Source: Aquifex sp964425585 (GTDB lineage Bacteria; Aquificota; Aquificia; Aquificales; Aquificaceae). Taken from it: a stretch of 64,000 nucleotides of DNA. The notes below the pieces were generated by a model. The model had not been told where the DNA came from. It was given only the letters and a program-made list of their open reading frames with translations, and ran no database searches. Positions within the stretch are counted from its first letter, which is position 1. The number at the start of each line of letters is the position of its first letter. The stretch lies in assembly GCA_964425585.1 (NCBI GenBank), contig CAYRMG010000002.1, positions 16,987 through 80,986 on the forward strand, given 5' to 3'. The translations under genes and the position numbers were made by a program. Shown here piece after piece: positions 42,783 through 52,108 of this stretch.

Positions 42783-44375
42783 TTACAGTTTTTCTTTATA
42801 TTTCATAGCTTCGCCTATAAAGGATGTAAATAGCGGGTGCGGGGCAAAGGGCTTGCTCTTGAACTCGGGGTGAAACTGACACCCGAGATACCACCTGTGG
42901 CCTTTGATTTCCATTATCTCAACAAGCTTTCCGTCCGGGGAAAGCCCGGAAAAAACAACACCCTTTTCCTCAAAAGGTTTCCTGTATGCGTTGTTAAACT
43001 CGTATCTATGCCTGTGCCTTTCGTATACGAGTTCCCTTTTGTAAACTCTGTATGCAAGGGTTTCCTCCTTTATTTTGCACGGATAAGCTCCGAGTCTCAT
43101 CGTTCCACCCAGCCTGTCTATCTTCTTTTGCTCTTCCATTATGTCTATTACGGGATGGGGTGTATTCGGGTCAAACTCGGTTGAGTTCGCACCTTCAAGC
43201 CCGAGAACATTTCTCGCAAACTCTATGGCCATCAGCTGCATACCGAGGCATATACCGAAGGTAGGTATGTTATTTTCCCTTCCGAACTTCAAGGCATCTA
43301 TCTTTCCCTTTATTCCCCTTTCTCCGAAACCTCCCGGAACTATAATTCCGTGTATGTCCTTTTCAAGCTCTTTAACATCAAGAACTTCAGAGTTTTTCAA
43401 GATTACGTTAACCTTTACCTTGTTCGCTATCCCTCCGTGTATGAGAGCCTCTATTACGCTTTTGTATGAATCCCTCAGCTCAACGTATTTACCGACAAGC
43501 GCTATATTTACCACATCTTTCGGATGCTTTAGGATGTTTACGACCTTTTTCCACCTTCCCAGGTTTACCTCTTTATGCTTTAAACTCAATTTTTGAGTAA
43601 TAATCCTGTCTATTCCTTGCTCCTTAAGTTTTAAGGGAACCTCGTAGGGAAACTCAAGGTCAGGTGCGGATATTACTGCTTCCTCTTTTACGTTTGTAAA
43701 CAACGCTATCTTTGCCTTTATTCCCTTCGGTATCTCCCTATCGGAACGGCAGATTATTATATCGGGCTGTATTCCTATGGCTCTCAGCTCCTTTACGGAG
43801 TGCTGGGTGGGTTTCGTTTTTAACTCTCCGACCGCCTTTATGTAAGGAACGTAAGTAAGGTGAATAAATACGTGATTCTCCTTTCCGAGTTCCAGAGAAA
43901 GCTGACGAACAGCCTCAAGGAAGGGAAGTCCTTCTATATCCCCGACCGTCCCCCCTATTTCAACCAGGACTATATCGTTATCCTTCTCAACTTTCCTTAT
44001 TGACTCCTTTATTTCCTCGGTTATGTGGGGTATTACCTGAACCGTTGCACCGAGGTAATCTCCTTTTCTCTCTTTATTTATAACGTTGTAATATATTCTT
44101 CCTGCGGTTACGTTGTTATTCCTTGTCATGACCGCATTCGTGAATCTCTCATAATGCCCCAGGTCAAGGTCTGTTTCCGCTCCGTCCTCCGTGACGTAAA
44201 CCTCACCGTGCTGATAGGGACTCATAGTTCCCGCATCAACATTAAGGTATGGGTCAAGTTTCTGGAGGGTTATCTTGTATCCCATCTCCTCAAGGATTGT
44301 GGCTATTGATGCGGAAGTTATGCCCTTTCCAAGGGAAGAAAGAACACCACCCGTTATGAATATAAATTTAGCCAT
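42783..44375 (-). CDS. pyrG: CTP synthase
   Basis: PyrG aminates UTP to CTP using glutamine. The 530-residue protein has the synthetase start KFIFITGGVLSSLGKGITSASIATILEEMG (ATP loop) and LQKLDPYLNVDAGTMSPYQHGEV, and the glutaminase domain with GGFGERGIKGK, the catalytic cysteine in FGICLGMQLMAIEFARNV, and the His/Glu pair in GCQFHPEFKSKP. A consensus TATAAT box lies 8 bases before the ATG and there is no Shine-Dalgarno. Confidence 0.97.
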   Translation of the reverse strand: MAKFIFITGGVLSSLGKGITSASIATILEEMGYKITLQKLDPYLNVDAGTMSPYQHGEVYVTEDGAETDLDLGHYERFTNAVMTRNNNVTAGRIYYNVINKERKGDYLGATVQVIPHITEEIKESIRKVEKDNDIVLVEIGGTVGDIEGLPFLEAVRQLSLELGKENHVFIHLTYVPYIKAVGELKTKPTQHSVKELRAIGIQPDIIICRSDREIPKGIKAKIALFTNVKEEAVISAPDLEFPYEVPLKLKEQGIDRIITQKLSLKHKEVNLGRWKKVVNILKHPKDVVNIALVGKYVELRDSYKSVIEALIHGGIANKVKVNVILKNSEVLDVKELEKDIHGIIVPGGFGERGIKGKIDALKFGRENNIPTFGICLGMQLMAIEFARNVLGLEGANSTEFDPNTPHPVIDIMEEQKKIDRLGGTMRLGAYPCKIKEETLAYRVYKRELVYERHRHRYEFNNAYRKPFEEKGVVFSGLSPDGKLVEIMEIKGHRWYLGCQFHPEFKSKPFAPHPLFTSFIGEAMKYKEKL

Positions 44376-44383
44376 GTAAGAAA

Positions 44384-44389
44384 ATTATA
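44384..44389 (-). promoter_or_regulatory. Consensus -10 box for pyrG
   Basis: On the minus strand a perfect TATAAT ends 8 bases before the pyrG ATG, inside the last codons of the upstream nucleotidyltransferase gene. Transcription would begin at or 1-2 bases before the start codon. No recognisable -35 is present. Confidence 0.4.
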
Positions 44390-45911
44390 AATTCTTGAGC
44401 TCCCTGTATTTTCTCTTAACAAATTCAACAGCTTCTTCTTTTGTTTTTACCTCTCCCTCTATCTGGGCGTCTATCAGGGCTTTTTTAAGTTCTCCTACGA
44501 TTTTCCCGGGTCTTATGCCGAGTATCTCCATAATTTCATTTCCGTCAAGCAGGGGTTTGAGTGCATTCTTATCGTATTCGTTTCTTTTGAAACTCTCAAG
44601 TTCCGCTATAGTTTCAAGAAGGGCTTTTATCTCCTCTTCGTCATCACCGCTTGCATAAGCGTCTGCAATGGAAAGCAGGAATAAATGGGGTGCTATATCT
44701 CCGCACTCCCTCCAGAAATTGGCCATGCCTCTCCTTTTTAGCTCTCCTTTCTTAAAAGCTTCCCGCAGATAGAAAGGTCTCAGGTGGTATCTCACGAGCT
44801 TTGCTATAAACTCCGTTACCTCATCTCCCCATCTTAGCTTTTCTCCCGTTTCCCTTACTATGTTTGCTCCCACCTTGTCGTGTTCATAAAAGGTTACTTT
44901 GCCCTCCCTTATCTTGAATGTGTAAGGTTTACCTATATCGTGAAAGAGAGCTCCCCATTTTAGGAGTTCAATATCCGTAAACTCGCCGAGATACCTCTTT
45001 CTTCCGAAATCCTTAAGGAGTTCGCTGCTAAGATACCTTGCTCTTTCTTCTATAACTTTCTCAAGGAACTCAAGGGTTTTGAATGTGTGTTCATCAAGGG
45101 GATATATGTGATGTTCCCCCTGGTTCTTTATATCTTTCAATCTTCCGAACTGGGGAATAATGGCCTGAAGTATACCGTAGTCGTAAAGCTCCCTGAAGAC
45201 TTTAAAAGATGTCTTTTCCTTCATTATCTTAAATAGCTCATGGGTTATCCTCTCCGGTGCGGATTTCATGACGAGGGAAGGATTCTCTTTAACGAATTGG
45301 TAGAAATCTTCCGTAAGCTGGAGGTTTTTCTCAACAGCTATCCTGAAACCCCTTAAAATTCTCACCGGGTCCTTTTTTAGATTCTCAAGGGATACGGGCC
45401 TCAAAAGCCCTTGTTCTAAATCTTTTATTCCCCCCGTGGGGTCAAATACTATGGTTTGCTTGGCACCTATGCTGAGAACATCGTCAAGGTTAACCGCTAT
45501 CGCATTTGCGGTAAAGTCCCTTTCCTTTAAATCTTCCATTAATGCCTTTTCAAGGTTCTTTCCCTTCAAAGGAGAGAAATCAAAGCGATACCTGTAGGGA
45601 GGAAGGTGAAGAACAACAGTAGCTATTACGGGTCTCTTTATCAGAAATCCTTTCTTTTCAAAAACGAAGAAATGTCCGCCTATTCTTTCCGCAAGCTTTT
45701 TTGCAACCTCAACGGGGTCTGCGGTTGTAAGGAAATCAACATCTATGTTGTATCCCACCGGTTCTCCCAGTATCCTGTCCCTTACCCAGCCTCCCACTAT
45801 AAAGCAGTAGTCTTCCCTGGGAAGAACCTTTGCGACGTCGTCAAAGTAGGAAAGATAGAAGTTAAGTCCGTGGAGCGTATGCTTTCCCGAAGAGACTATT
45901 TCTATATCCAT
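44385..45911 (-). CDS. tRNA nucleotidyltransferase / poly(A) polymerase family (A-adding type likely)
   Basis: This 508-residue class II nucleotidyltransferase has the catalytic region IVGGWVRDRILGEPVGYNIDVDF (GG-RD-DxD), the RDFTANAIAVNL motif, RPVSLENLKKDPVRILRGFR and an HD-type phosphohydrolase region LKWGALFHDIGKPYTF. In A. aeolicus the CCA end is built by two enzymes, a CC-adding and an A-adding one; the size here (about 510 residues) fits the A-adding enzyme as I remember it. That specificity is inferred. The tRNA-Cys in this window encodes its own CCA, so repair is the likely role. Confidence 0.85.
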   Translation of the reverse strand: MDIEIVSSGKHTLHGLNFYLSYFDDVAKVLPREDYCFIVGGWVRDRILGEPVGYNIDVDFLTTADPVEVAKKLAERIGGHFFVFEKKGFLIKRPVIATVVLHLPPYRYRFDFSPLKGKNLEKALMEDLKERDFTANAIAVNLDDVLSIGAKQTIVFDPTGGIKDLEQGLLRPVSLENLKKDPVRILRGFRIAVEKNLQLTEDFYQFVKENPSLVMKSAPERITHELFKIMKEKTSFKVFRELYDYGILQAIIPQFGRLKDIKNQGEHHIYPLDEHTFKTLEFLEKVIEERARYLSSELLKDFGRKRYLGEFTDIELLKWGALFHDIGKPYTFKIREGKVTFYEHDKVGANIVRETGEKLRWGDEVTEFIAKLVRYHLRPFYLREAFKKGELKRRGMANFWRECGDIAPHLFLLSIADAYASGDDEEEIKALLETIAELESFKRNEYDKNALKPLLDGNEIMEILGIRPGKIVGELKKALIDAQIEGEVKTKEEAVEFVKRKYRELKNL

Positions 45912-45980
45912 GAAAGATAAATATATCTTTCCCTTTTCCTTTTATTCAATGAATGAATCATTTAAACAAACTCACAAAAA

Positions 45981-45996
45981 TTGATTTATAAGTCAA
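45981..45996. promoter_or_regulatory. Palindromic operator candidate upstream of napA
   Basis: TTGATTTATAAGTCAA is a near-perfect 6-4-6 inverted repeat (one mismatch), 62 bases before the napA ATG. Its spacing (TTGA-N8-TCAA) is two bases wider than the FNR site TTGAT-N4-ATCAA. A TATA-rich -10-like stretch lies at 46012-46019, which would put the palindrome near -36 to -42, where a CRP/FNR-family activator could act. The napA Shine-Dalgarno GGAGGTGG is at 46046-46053. Confidence 0.4.
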
Positions 45997-46057
45997 TTTA
46001 GAATAAAATCAATTATATGAGATATGTCAGGCAGTCTTTAGTCGGCGGAGGTGGAAG

Positions 46058-48922
46058 ATGAAGCAAAATAACAAGGTTCAAGTCAGCAGAAGGGAGTTTT
46101 TAAAGCTCAGTGCGGCTGTTGCAGCTGCGACTGCGGTCGGAATTCCCGTTCCCGAGGAAGTTATGGCTGCGGCAGGAGAAGCTCAAGAAGGGTGGCAGTG
46201 GGATAAAGCCGTTTGTCGTTTCTGCGGAACGGGATGCGGAATAATGGTAGCTACCAAAAATGACAGGATAGTTGCGGTAAAAGGAGACCCCCTAAACCCC
46301 GTAAACAGGGGTCTTAACTGTATTAAAGGATATTTCACGGCAAAGATAATGTATGGTGAAGACAGACTTACAAAACCGCTCCTCAGGGTAAACGAAAAGG
46401 GAGAGTTTGACAAGAAAGGAAAGTTCAGACCCGTTAGCTGGAAGAAGGCGTATGAGGTTATGGTAAAGAAATTCAAGGAAGCCTATAACGAACTGGGTCC
46501 CGAAGGAATTGCTATATTCGCTTCAGGCCAATACACGATAATGGAAGGGTATGCAGCTGCAAAACTCATGAAAGCGGGTTTTCGTTCAAATAACATAGAC
46601 CCCAACGCGAGGCACTGTATGGCATCCGCTGTTGCCGCGTTTATTCAAACCTTCGGTATAGATGAACCTGCAGGATGTTATGACGACATAGAACTCACAG
46701 ATACCTTCGTCATCTGGGGCTCAAATATGGCCGAGATGCACCCTGTTCTGTGGGCAAGGGTTCTTGATAGAAAGCTTTCCAATCCGGATAGGGTTAAGGT
46801 AGTTGTTCTTTCAACATTCAGGCATATGACTATGGACGGTGCGGATATAGATATAATTTTCAAGCCCCAGACGGACCTCCTGATACAGAACTACATACTG
46901 AGGGAAATCGTTTATAACCACCCGGAGGCCATAGACTGGGATTTTGTGAACAACTACTGTGCCTTTGCCACGGGATACATAGACATAGGTTACGGTATGC
47001 GGGATAATCCCAACCATCCTAAATACAGCAAAAAGGAAAGGGAAACTATGATAAAGGAAATCGTAAAGGTAATCTCAAAAGAGGAAGCAAAAGCCCTCGG
47101 TGTTTACGGACTCAAAGAGGGTGATAAGCTTGAAATGAAACACAGGAAACAGGCGGGCAAGCACTGGGTTATCACCTTTGAGGAGTTCAAAAAAGCCTTA
47201 GAACCATACACCCTTGATTACGTTGCACAAGTTTCAAAAGGTGACCCGGACGAACCCCTTGAAGAGTTCAAGAAAAAGCTTAAAACCTTGGCAGAACTTT
47301 ACATAGAAAAAGGTAGGAGGGTGGTTTCCTTCTGGACAATGGGTTTCAACCAGCATACGAGGGGAACGTGGGTAAACGAACAGATTTACGCAATTCACCT
47401 GCTTCTCGGAAAACATGCAAAACCCGGAAGCGGTGCATTTAGCCTTACGGGACAGCCTTCCGCATGCGGAACCGCAAGGGAAGTGGGAACATTTTCCCAC
47501 AGGCTTCCGGCGGATATGGTGGTCTTCAATCCCAAACACAGGGAAATAGCGGAAAGAATATGGAAGATTCCCAAAGGAACTATAAACCCTAAGGTGGGTT
47601 CGGACATAGTTCAGATAATGAGGGATTTGGAGGACGGAAAGATTAAATGGGCCTGGGTTATGGTCTGTAATCCCTGGCAGGACTGTGCAAACGCAAATCA
47701 CTGGATAAAGGCGGCGAGGAAGATGGATAACTTCATAGTTGTCTCGGAAGCTTATCCGGGTATATCCGCAAAGGTTGCGGACCTTATCCTTCCCTCCGCG
47801 ATGATATATGAAAAGTGGGGAGCTTACGGAAATTCCGAAAGGAGAACACAGCACTGGAGACAGCAGGTCACACCGCCGGGCGAAGCTATGCCCGATGAAT
47901 GGCAAATTATTGAGTTTTCTAAATTCTTTAAGCTAAAGGAAGTCTGGAAGGAGTGGAAACTAAGGGACGGAACCGTTCTTCCCAACGTCCTTGAGGAAGC
48001 AAAGAAAATGGGATACGACCCCGAGATGACCCTGTATGATGTTCTATTTTCCGAGGAGGCTTTCAAGAGAACAATACCCCACGTTGACTTAAGGTGGCCT
48101 CAGCCGGTAGCTTATAACCCCGAAACGGGTAAACTCCATCCGAATACCACTGCGGCGGGAGATAAAAGAAAAGTTATAGGGGTTGACGGAAAACCTTGGA
48201 AAGGTTATGGATTCTTTGTTCAAAAAGCTCTATGGGAGGAATACAGGCTTTTTGGTCTCGGACACGGGCACGACCTTGCGGACTTTGACACATACCATAA
48301 GGTAAGAGGTCTGAGGTGGCCTGTTGTTGACGGAAAAGAAACACCCTGGAGATTTAACGCAAAATACGACCCGTATGCGAGAAAATACGGAAAAGGAAAA
48401 GAGTTTGCTTTCTACGGTCCCGCGCTGAAAAAAATACCGAAGGGAACACTTCCCAGATTTGAGAACGGAGAGTGGAAGGTTGAACTCGGTGAAATTGTTG
48501 ACCTTACAAACAGGGCAAAAATATTCTTCAGGCCGTATATGGAACCTCCCGAAATTCCGGACGAAGAATATCCCTTCTGGCTTTGCACTGGAAGGGTGCT
48601 TGAACACTGGCACTCGGGAACTATGACGATGAGGGTTCCCGAACTATACAGGTCTATGCCGGAAGCCTTCTGCTATATGCATCCCGATGATGCGAAGAAA
48701 TTAGGTGTAAAAGACGGAGACCTTGTATGGATTGAATCAAGGAGGGGAAAGGTAAAGGCAAGGGTTTCAACCCGCGGAAGGAACAGGCCGCCGAAAGGCC
48801 TTGTATTCGTTCCCTGGTTTGACGAAAGGGTTTACATCAACAAGGTAACCCTGGATGCAAGATGTCCGATATCTAAACAAACGGACTATAAGAAGTGTGC
48901 CGTGAAAATTTACCCCGCGTGA
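46058..48922 (+). CDS. napA: Periplasmic nitrate reductase, catalytic subunit
   Basis: NapA reduces nitrate to nitrite in the periplasm with a Mo-bis-MGD cofactor. The 954-residue protein has a Tat signal (SRREFLKLSAAVAAATAVG), a [4Fe-4S] site with VCRFCGTGCGI and LNCIKGYF, and the molybdenum cysteine in ARHCMASAV (about residue 187) followed by GCYDDIE. Conserved MGD-binding segments such as TGQPSACGTAREVGTFSHRL and ACP-like carboxyl motifs (CTGRVLEHWHSGTMTMR) are present. It is longer than E. coli NapA (828), like the Campylobacterota form (about 925). It heads the napAGHBLD operon. Confidence 0.96.
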   Translation: MKQNNKVQVSRREFLKLSAAVAAATAVGIPVPEEVMAAAGEAQEGWQWDKAVCRFCGTGCGIMVATKNDRIVAVKGDPLNPVNRGLNCIKGYFTAKIMYGEDRLTKPLLRVNEKGEFDKKGKFRPVSWKKAYEVMVKKFKEAYNELGPEGIAIFASGQYTIMEGYAAAKLMKAGFRSNNIDPNARHCMASAVAAFIQTFGIDEPAGCYDDIELTDTFVIWGSNMAEMHPVLWARVLDRKLSNPDRVKVVVLSTFRHMTMDGADIDIIFKPQTDLLIQNYILREIVYNHPEAIDWDFVNNYCAFATGYIDIGYGMRDNPNHPKYSKKERETMIKEIVKVISKEEAKALGVYGLKEGDKLEMKHRKQAGKHWVITFEEFKKALEPYTLDYVAQVSKGDPDEPLEEFKKKLKTLAELYIEKGRRVVSFWTMGFNQHTRGTWVNEQIYAIHLLLGKHAKPGSGAFSLTGQPSACGTAREVGTFSHRLPADMVVFNPKHREIAERIWKIPKGTINPKVGSDIVQIMRDLEDGKIKWAWVMVCNPWQDCANANHWIKAARKMDNFIVVSEAYPGISAKVADLILPSAMIYEKWGAYGNSERRTQHWRQQVTPPGEAMPDEWQIIEFSKFFKLKEVWKEWKLRDGTVLPNVLEEAKKMGYDPEMTLYDVLFSEEAFKRTIPHVDLRWPQPVAYNPETGKLHPNTTAAGDKRKVIGVDGKPWKGYGFFVQKALWEEYRLFGLGHGHDLADFDTYHKVRGLRWPVVDGKETPWRFNAKYDPYARKYGKGKEFAFYGPALKKIPKGTLPRFENGEWKVELGEIVDLTNRAKIFFRPYMEPPEIPDEEYPFWLCTGRVLEHWHSGTMTMRVPELYRSMPEAFCYMHPDDAKKLGVKDGDLVWIESRRGKVKARVSTRGRNRPPKGLVFVPWFDERVYINKVTLDARCPISKQTDYKKCAVKIYPA

Positions 48923-48930
48923 GGTAAAGT

Positions 48931-49767
48931 ATGCTTAAGAAACCGGACTCCAAACGCAGGAAGCTCCTTGTGGGCTTCCTGCAAGGTTTTGGTTTTTCCC
49001 TGATAGGCGGTGTGGTCTGGTCCGCGATAGTTTACGAGAATAAAAACGACCCGTTGGTTCTCAGACCTCCTGGAGCTCATGAAGAAGAAGAATTTCTGAA
49101 AAGATGTATAAAGTGCGGTCTTTGTGTTGTTGCCTGCGGAAACAGGGAGAATATACCGAGAGACAGGAATGGAAACAAACTCGTAACTCTCAGGCTTGCA
49201 GCACCCGGAGATGGAAAACCGCTCGGAACGCCTTACTTCATCCCGCGGGAAGTTCCCTGCTATATGTGTGAAGATGTTCCCTGCACCTATGCCTGTCCTA
49301 CAAAAGCCCTTGATACAGAACTGCTGAAAAATGAGAAGGGAGAGGTGGACATAAACAGGGCAAGAATGGGTGTGGCTGTAATAGATTACAACAGCTGCAT
49401 AGCTTACTGGGGACTTCAATGCGATGCCTGTATCAGAGCCTGTCCCCTCATGCACAAAGCCATATATGCAGACTTGAAAAGAAACAAAAGAACGGGAAAA
49501 CATGCGATGCTCGTCCCTGTTGTAGACCCAAATTACTGCACAGGTTGCGGCTTGTGTGAACACGCATGCCCGACGGATAAAGCTGCTATATACGTCCTCC
49601 CGAGGGATATAGCCCTCGGAAGAATAGGAAAGCATTACGTAAGGGGATGGATGGAAACTGAAGAAAATGTTGAGGAAAAGATAAAGGAAAGGGAAAAAGA
49701 GCTCAAAACTTGGAAGCCTAAGAGTCCGGAAGAATACCTGAACACGGAGGACCTCTTAAATGAGTAG
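48931..49767 (+). CDS. napG: Ferredoxin-type protein NapG (quinol dehydrogenase component)
   Basis: NapG is a periplasmic polyferredoxin that, with the membrane protein NapH, passes electrons from menaquinol toward NapAB. The 278-residue protein has a twin-arginine-like start (SKRRKLLVGFLQGFGFSLIG) and four cysteine clusters: CIKCGLCVVACG, CYMCEDVPCTYACP, CDACIRACP and CTGCGLCEHACP. It lies 8 bases after napA and overlaps napH by 8 bases. Confidence 0.95.
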   Translation: MLKKPDSKRRKLLVGFLQGFGFSLIGGVVWSAIVYENKNDPLVLRPPGAHEEEEFLKRCIKCGLCVVACGNRENIPRDRNGNKLVTLRLAAPGDGKPLGTPYFIPREVPCYMCEDVPCTYACPTKALDTELLKNEKGEVDINRARMGVAVIDYNSCIAYWGLQCDACIRACPLMHKAIYADLKRNKRTGKHAMLVPVVDPNYCTGCGLCEHACPTDKAAIYVLPRDIALGRIGKHYVRGWMETEENVEEKIKEREKELKTWKPKSPEEYLNTEDLLNE

Positions 49768-50581
49768 TAATAAATACCTAATTCTCAGGCGGATATCCCA
49801 GATTACCATACTCGGGCTTTATCTTGGAGGGAACTACTTCGGATGGAAGGTTCTACAGGGAAATTTAAGTGCTTCAAAACTCTTCGGAGTAATTCCCCTC
49901 TCGGACCCTTACGCAGTTATCCAAATGTTTTTGGCGGGAGCTCTTTTGGGAACGGATGTGATAATCGGTGCGGTAATAATAGCGGTATTTTACGGGTTGA
50001 TAGCCGGAAGGGCTTTTTGCAGCTGGGTCTGTCCCGTTAATATATTTACCGACATAGCCAACTGGATAAGGGTAAAAAGCGGACTCCACAGGGAAGAAAA
50101 GAGAATTTCCTTCCCCAGAAGCGTAAGATACTGGTTTCTCGCTCTCGGTCTTTTACTTTCACCCATCCTCGGTGTTCCTGCCTTTGAGTTTGTAAGTCCG
50201 GTTTCCATAACCCACAGGGGAATAATTTTCGGAATGGGACTCGGGTGGAGTGTTATACTCGCGATATTTCTTTTTGACCTTTTTGTTGTTAAAAACGGAT
50301 GGTGCGGACATATCTGTCCCCTCGGGGCTTTTTACTCCCTTATTTCCAGACCCGTTTCTCTCGTAAGAGTAGGGTATGACCTGAAGAAATGCACCGAGTG
50401 TATGGAGTGTAAAAGGGTATGTCCCGAGGTTCAGGTTCTCCGGATGATAGGAAAAGAAAACAAACCCGTTCTTTCCGGGGAATGCACGAACTGCGGAAGG
50501 TGTATAGACGTATGCCCCGAGGGTGCACTTTTCTATACCTTCAGGTTTAAAAAATCGGGAGGTGATAAAGATGCGCATTAA
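49760..50581 (+). CDS. napH: Membrane ferredoxin-type protein NapH
   Basis: NapH is the membrane menaquinol dehydrogenase partner of NapG. The 273-residue protein has about four membrane helices, the paired cytoplasmic motifs FCSWVCPVN and WCGHICPLGAF, and two [4Fe-4S] sites at the carboxyl end (CTECMECKRVCP and CTNCGRCIDVCP). Together with NapG it can replace NapC, which is not present in this cluster. It overlaps both napG and napB. Confidence 0.95.
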   Translation: MSSNKYLILRRISQITILGLYLGGNYFGWKVLQGNLSASKLFGVIPLSDPYAVIQMFLAGALLGTDVIIGAVIIAVFYGLIAGRAFCSWVCPVNIFTDIANWIRVKSGLHREEKRISFPRSVRYWFLALGLLLSPILGVPAFEFVSPVSITHRGIIFGMGLGWSVILAIFLFDLFVVKNGWCGHICPLGAFYSLISRPVSLVRVGYDLKKCTECMECKRVCPEVQVLRMIGKENKPVLSGECTNCGRCIDVCPEGALFYTFRFKKSGGDKDAH

Positions 50582-51104
50582 AAGGTTTGCTTACCTGATT
50601 TTTGCTTCCTCTTTGGTTCTATTTGCAAAGGAAGCAATTTCTCCCGAAGAGCTCGGAATAAGGAAAGCTCCCCTTGAAAAGGAAACCATAAACATTCCTG
50701 AGGCGGAGTATCCCAAAACTCCCCCCGGAGCTTCAAAGAAATTCCAGAGGGCTTACGAGAACGCACCCCCTCAGATACCCCACAGCATAGAGGGAATGTT
50801 TCCCATAACGTTAAAAAATAATGCCTGCCTCAATTGTCATATGCCCGATGTAGCAAAACAGATAGGAGCAACACCTATCCCCCCTACGCACTTTATAGAC
50901 TTTTATCACCTTCCCAAGGGGAAAATTCTAAAGTTAAGCGATATTGACAAAGCAAGGTGGAACTGCCTTCTGTGCCACAGACCTCAGGCAAACGTAAAGC
51001 CCGTGGTGAAAAACCTGTTTAAACCCGAATACAGAATTCCCGAAGCTAAGGAAAGATCCATACTTTACAAGGAAATCTTTGAAGGAACAGGAAAGCACAA
51101 ATGA
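50571..51104 (+). CDS. napB: Diheme cytochrome c subunit NapB
   Basis: NapB is the electron-transfer subunit of periplasmic nitrate reductase. From the ATG at 50571 (Shine-Dalgarno gggaggtg) it is 177 residues, with a signal peptide (MRIKRFAYLIFASSLVLFA), two heme c sites, ACLNCHMPD and CLLCHRPQ, and extra histidines (PHSIEGMFP, FIDFYHLP) as distal ligands. The frame is open 16 codons further upstream, but that start would disrupt the signal peptide. It overlaps napH and napL. Confidence 0.94.
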   Translation: MRIKRFAYLIFASSLVLFAKEAISPEELGIRKAPLEKETINIPEAEYPKTPPGASKKFQRAYENAPPQIPHSIEGMFPITLKNNACLNCHMPDVAKQIGATPIPPTHFIDFYHLPKGKILKLSDIDKARWNCLLCHRPQANVKPVVKNLFKPEYRIPEAKERSILYKEIFEGTGKHK

Positions 51105-52108
51105 TTCTTTTCTTCCTCATTCCCCTTATAGCTTTCTCGCTGAGTGTTAAACTTGATGGAGCAATAACGGATATCTCCGTTTACGGAAGGAAAATAGCTG
51201 TAGGAACGGAAGCCGGAAAGTTATACATACTTTCCGACAAACTTGACATTATTTCTGAAGTTAGCTTTCCGAGTTTTAAAGACTTCATGGGGGAAATACA
51301 AAAACCTAAGGTCTTCAGCGTTGACATTTACAGGGGGAAAATTCTCGTCGTGTGTGAAGACAATCTCGGAAAGAGCAGCGTTTACCTTTACGAAAACGGC
51401 AGATTAAAACCCATTTTGAAGCTTACCGAGGCCAGGAAGGCAATGTTTTACAACGATAACGAGATTATTATCGGAACTATATCAAACGAAGTGTGGAAAT
51501 ACAACCTGAAGGAAAAAAAGACTGTTTACAGATATCTCGTTTTCAGGTTTGCTTTTTCCGACTTTGATATGAATAAAAAGAAAAATCTTATAGCCTGGGG
51601 AGATGAATCGGGAAAGGTTTTCTTCATAGACCCGAAAACCGGAAGGTTAATCGGTGTTGCCACACAAGGCAATAAAGACAAAATCTTTAAAGTAAGCTTC
51701 TCTAGAAACAGGGTTTTATCCGGAGGAAGGGATAAAAAAGCTGTTCTTTACAACTTACAAAAAAAGTTAAAAGATAAAAACATTTGGAAGAAGAAACTTG
51801 ACGCCCCTTCTCTCCTGAAGGATATTAGAACCCAGTTTATTAATAGGAAACTTGCGTTTATTCTCCTTCCCGAAAAGGTTTTTAAAACGAATTTTATGGT
51901 TTTCGCTGTGGCCTTATCCCCCGAAGAACATTTTGCAGCCTACACATCCGACGATAAGGGAACCATAAAGATTGTAAGACTCACCGATTACCGAGAAATT
52001 TCCCTAAACGTCGGTTGTTTTGTTAACACACTTGAGTTTATAAACGAACATAAATTGGCGGTTGGTTGCATAAACGGAAATTTAAAAATCGTGGAGGTGA
52101 AGCGATGA
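51101..52108 (+). CDS. napL: NapL-like periplasmic beta-propeller protein
   Basis: This 335-residue protein has a signal peptide (MILFFLIPLIAFSLS) and repeated strand units of a WD40-like propeller (ITDISVYGRKIAVGTEAGKLYIL, LIAWGDESGKVFFIDPKTG, HFAAYTSDDKGTIKIVRL). Campylobacterota nap operons (napAGHBFLD) carry a propeller gene, napL, between napB/F and napD. Position and fold fit that gene; its role in nitrate reductase maturation is poorly defined. The ATG overlaps the napB stop by 4 bases, and its stop overlaps napD by 4. Confidence 0.82.
   Translation: MILFFLIPLIAFSLSVKLDGAITDISVYGRKIAVGTEAGKLYILSDKLDIISEVSFPSFKDFMGEIQKPKVFSVDIYRGKILVVCEDNLGKSSVYLYENGRLKPILKLTEARKAMFYNDNEIIIGTISNEVWKYNLKEKKTVYRYLVFRFAFSDFDMNKKKNLIAWGDESGKVFFIDPKTGRLIGVATQGNKDKIFKVSFSRNRVLSGGRDKKAVLYNLQKKLKDKNIWKKKLDAPSLLKDIRTQFINRKLAFILLPEKVFKTNFMVFAVALSPEEHFAAYTSDDKGTIKIVRLTDYREISLNVGCFVNTLEFINEHKLAVGCINGNLKIVEVKR

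Noticed and set aside
45944..45996. Canonical FNR box upstream of napA
   Set aside because: TTGA and TCAA are eight bases apart instead of six, so it does not fit the strict FNR consensus; it is reported only as a palindrome.
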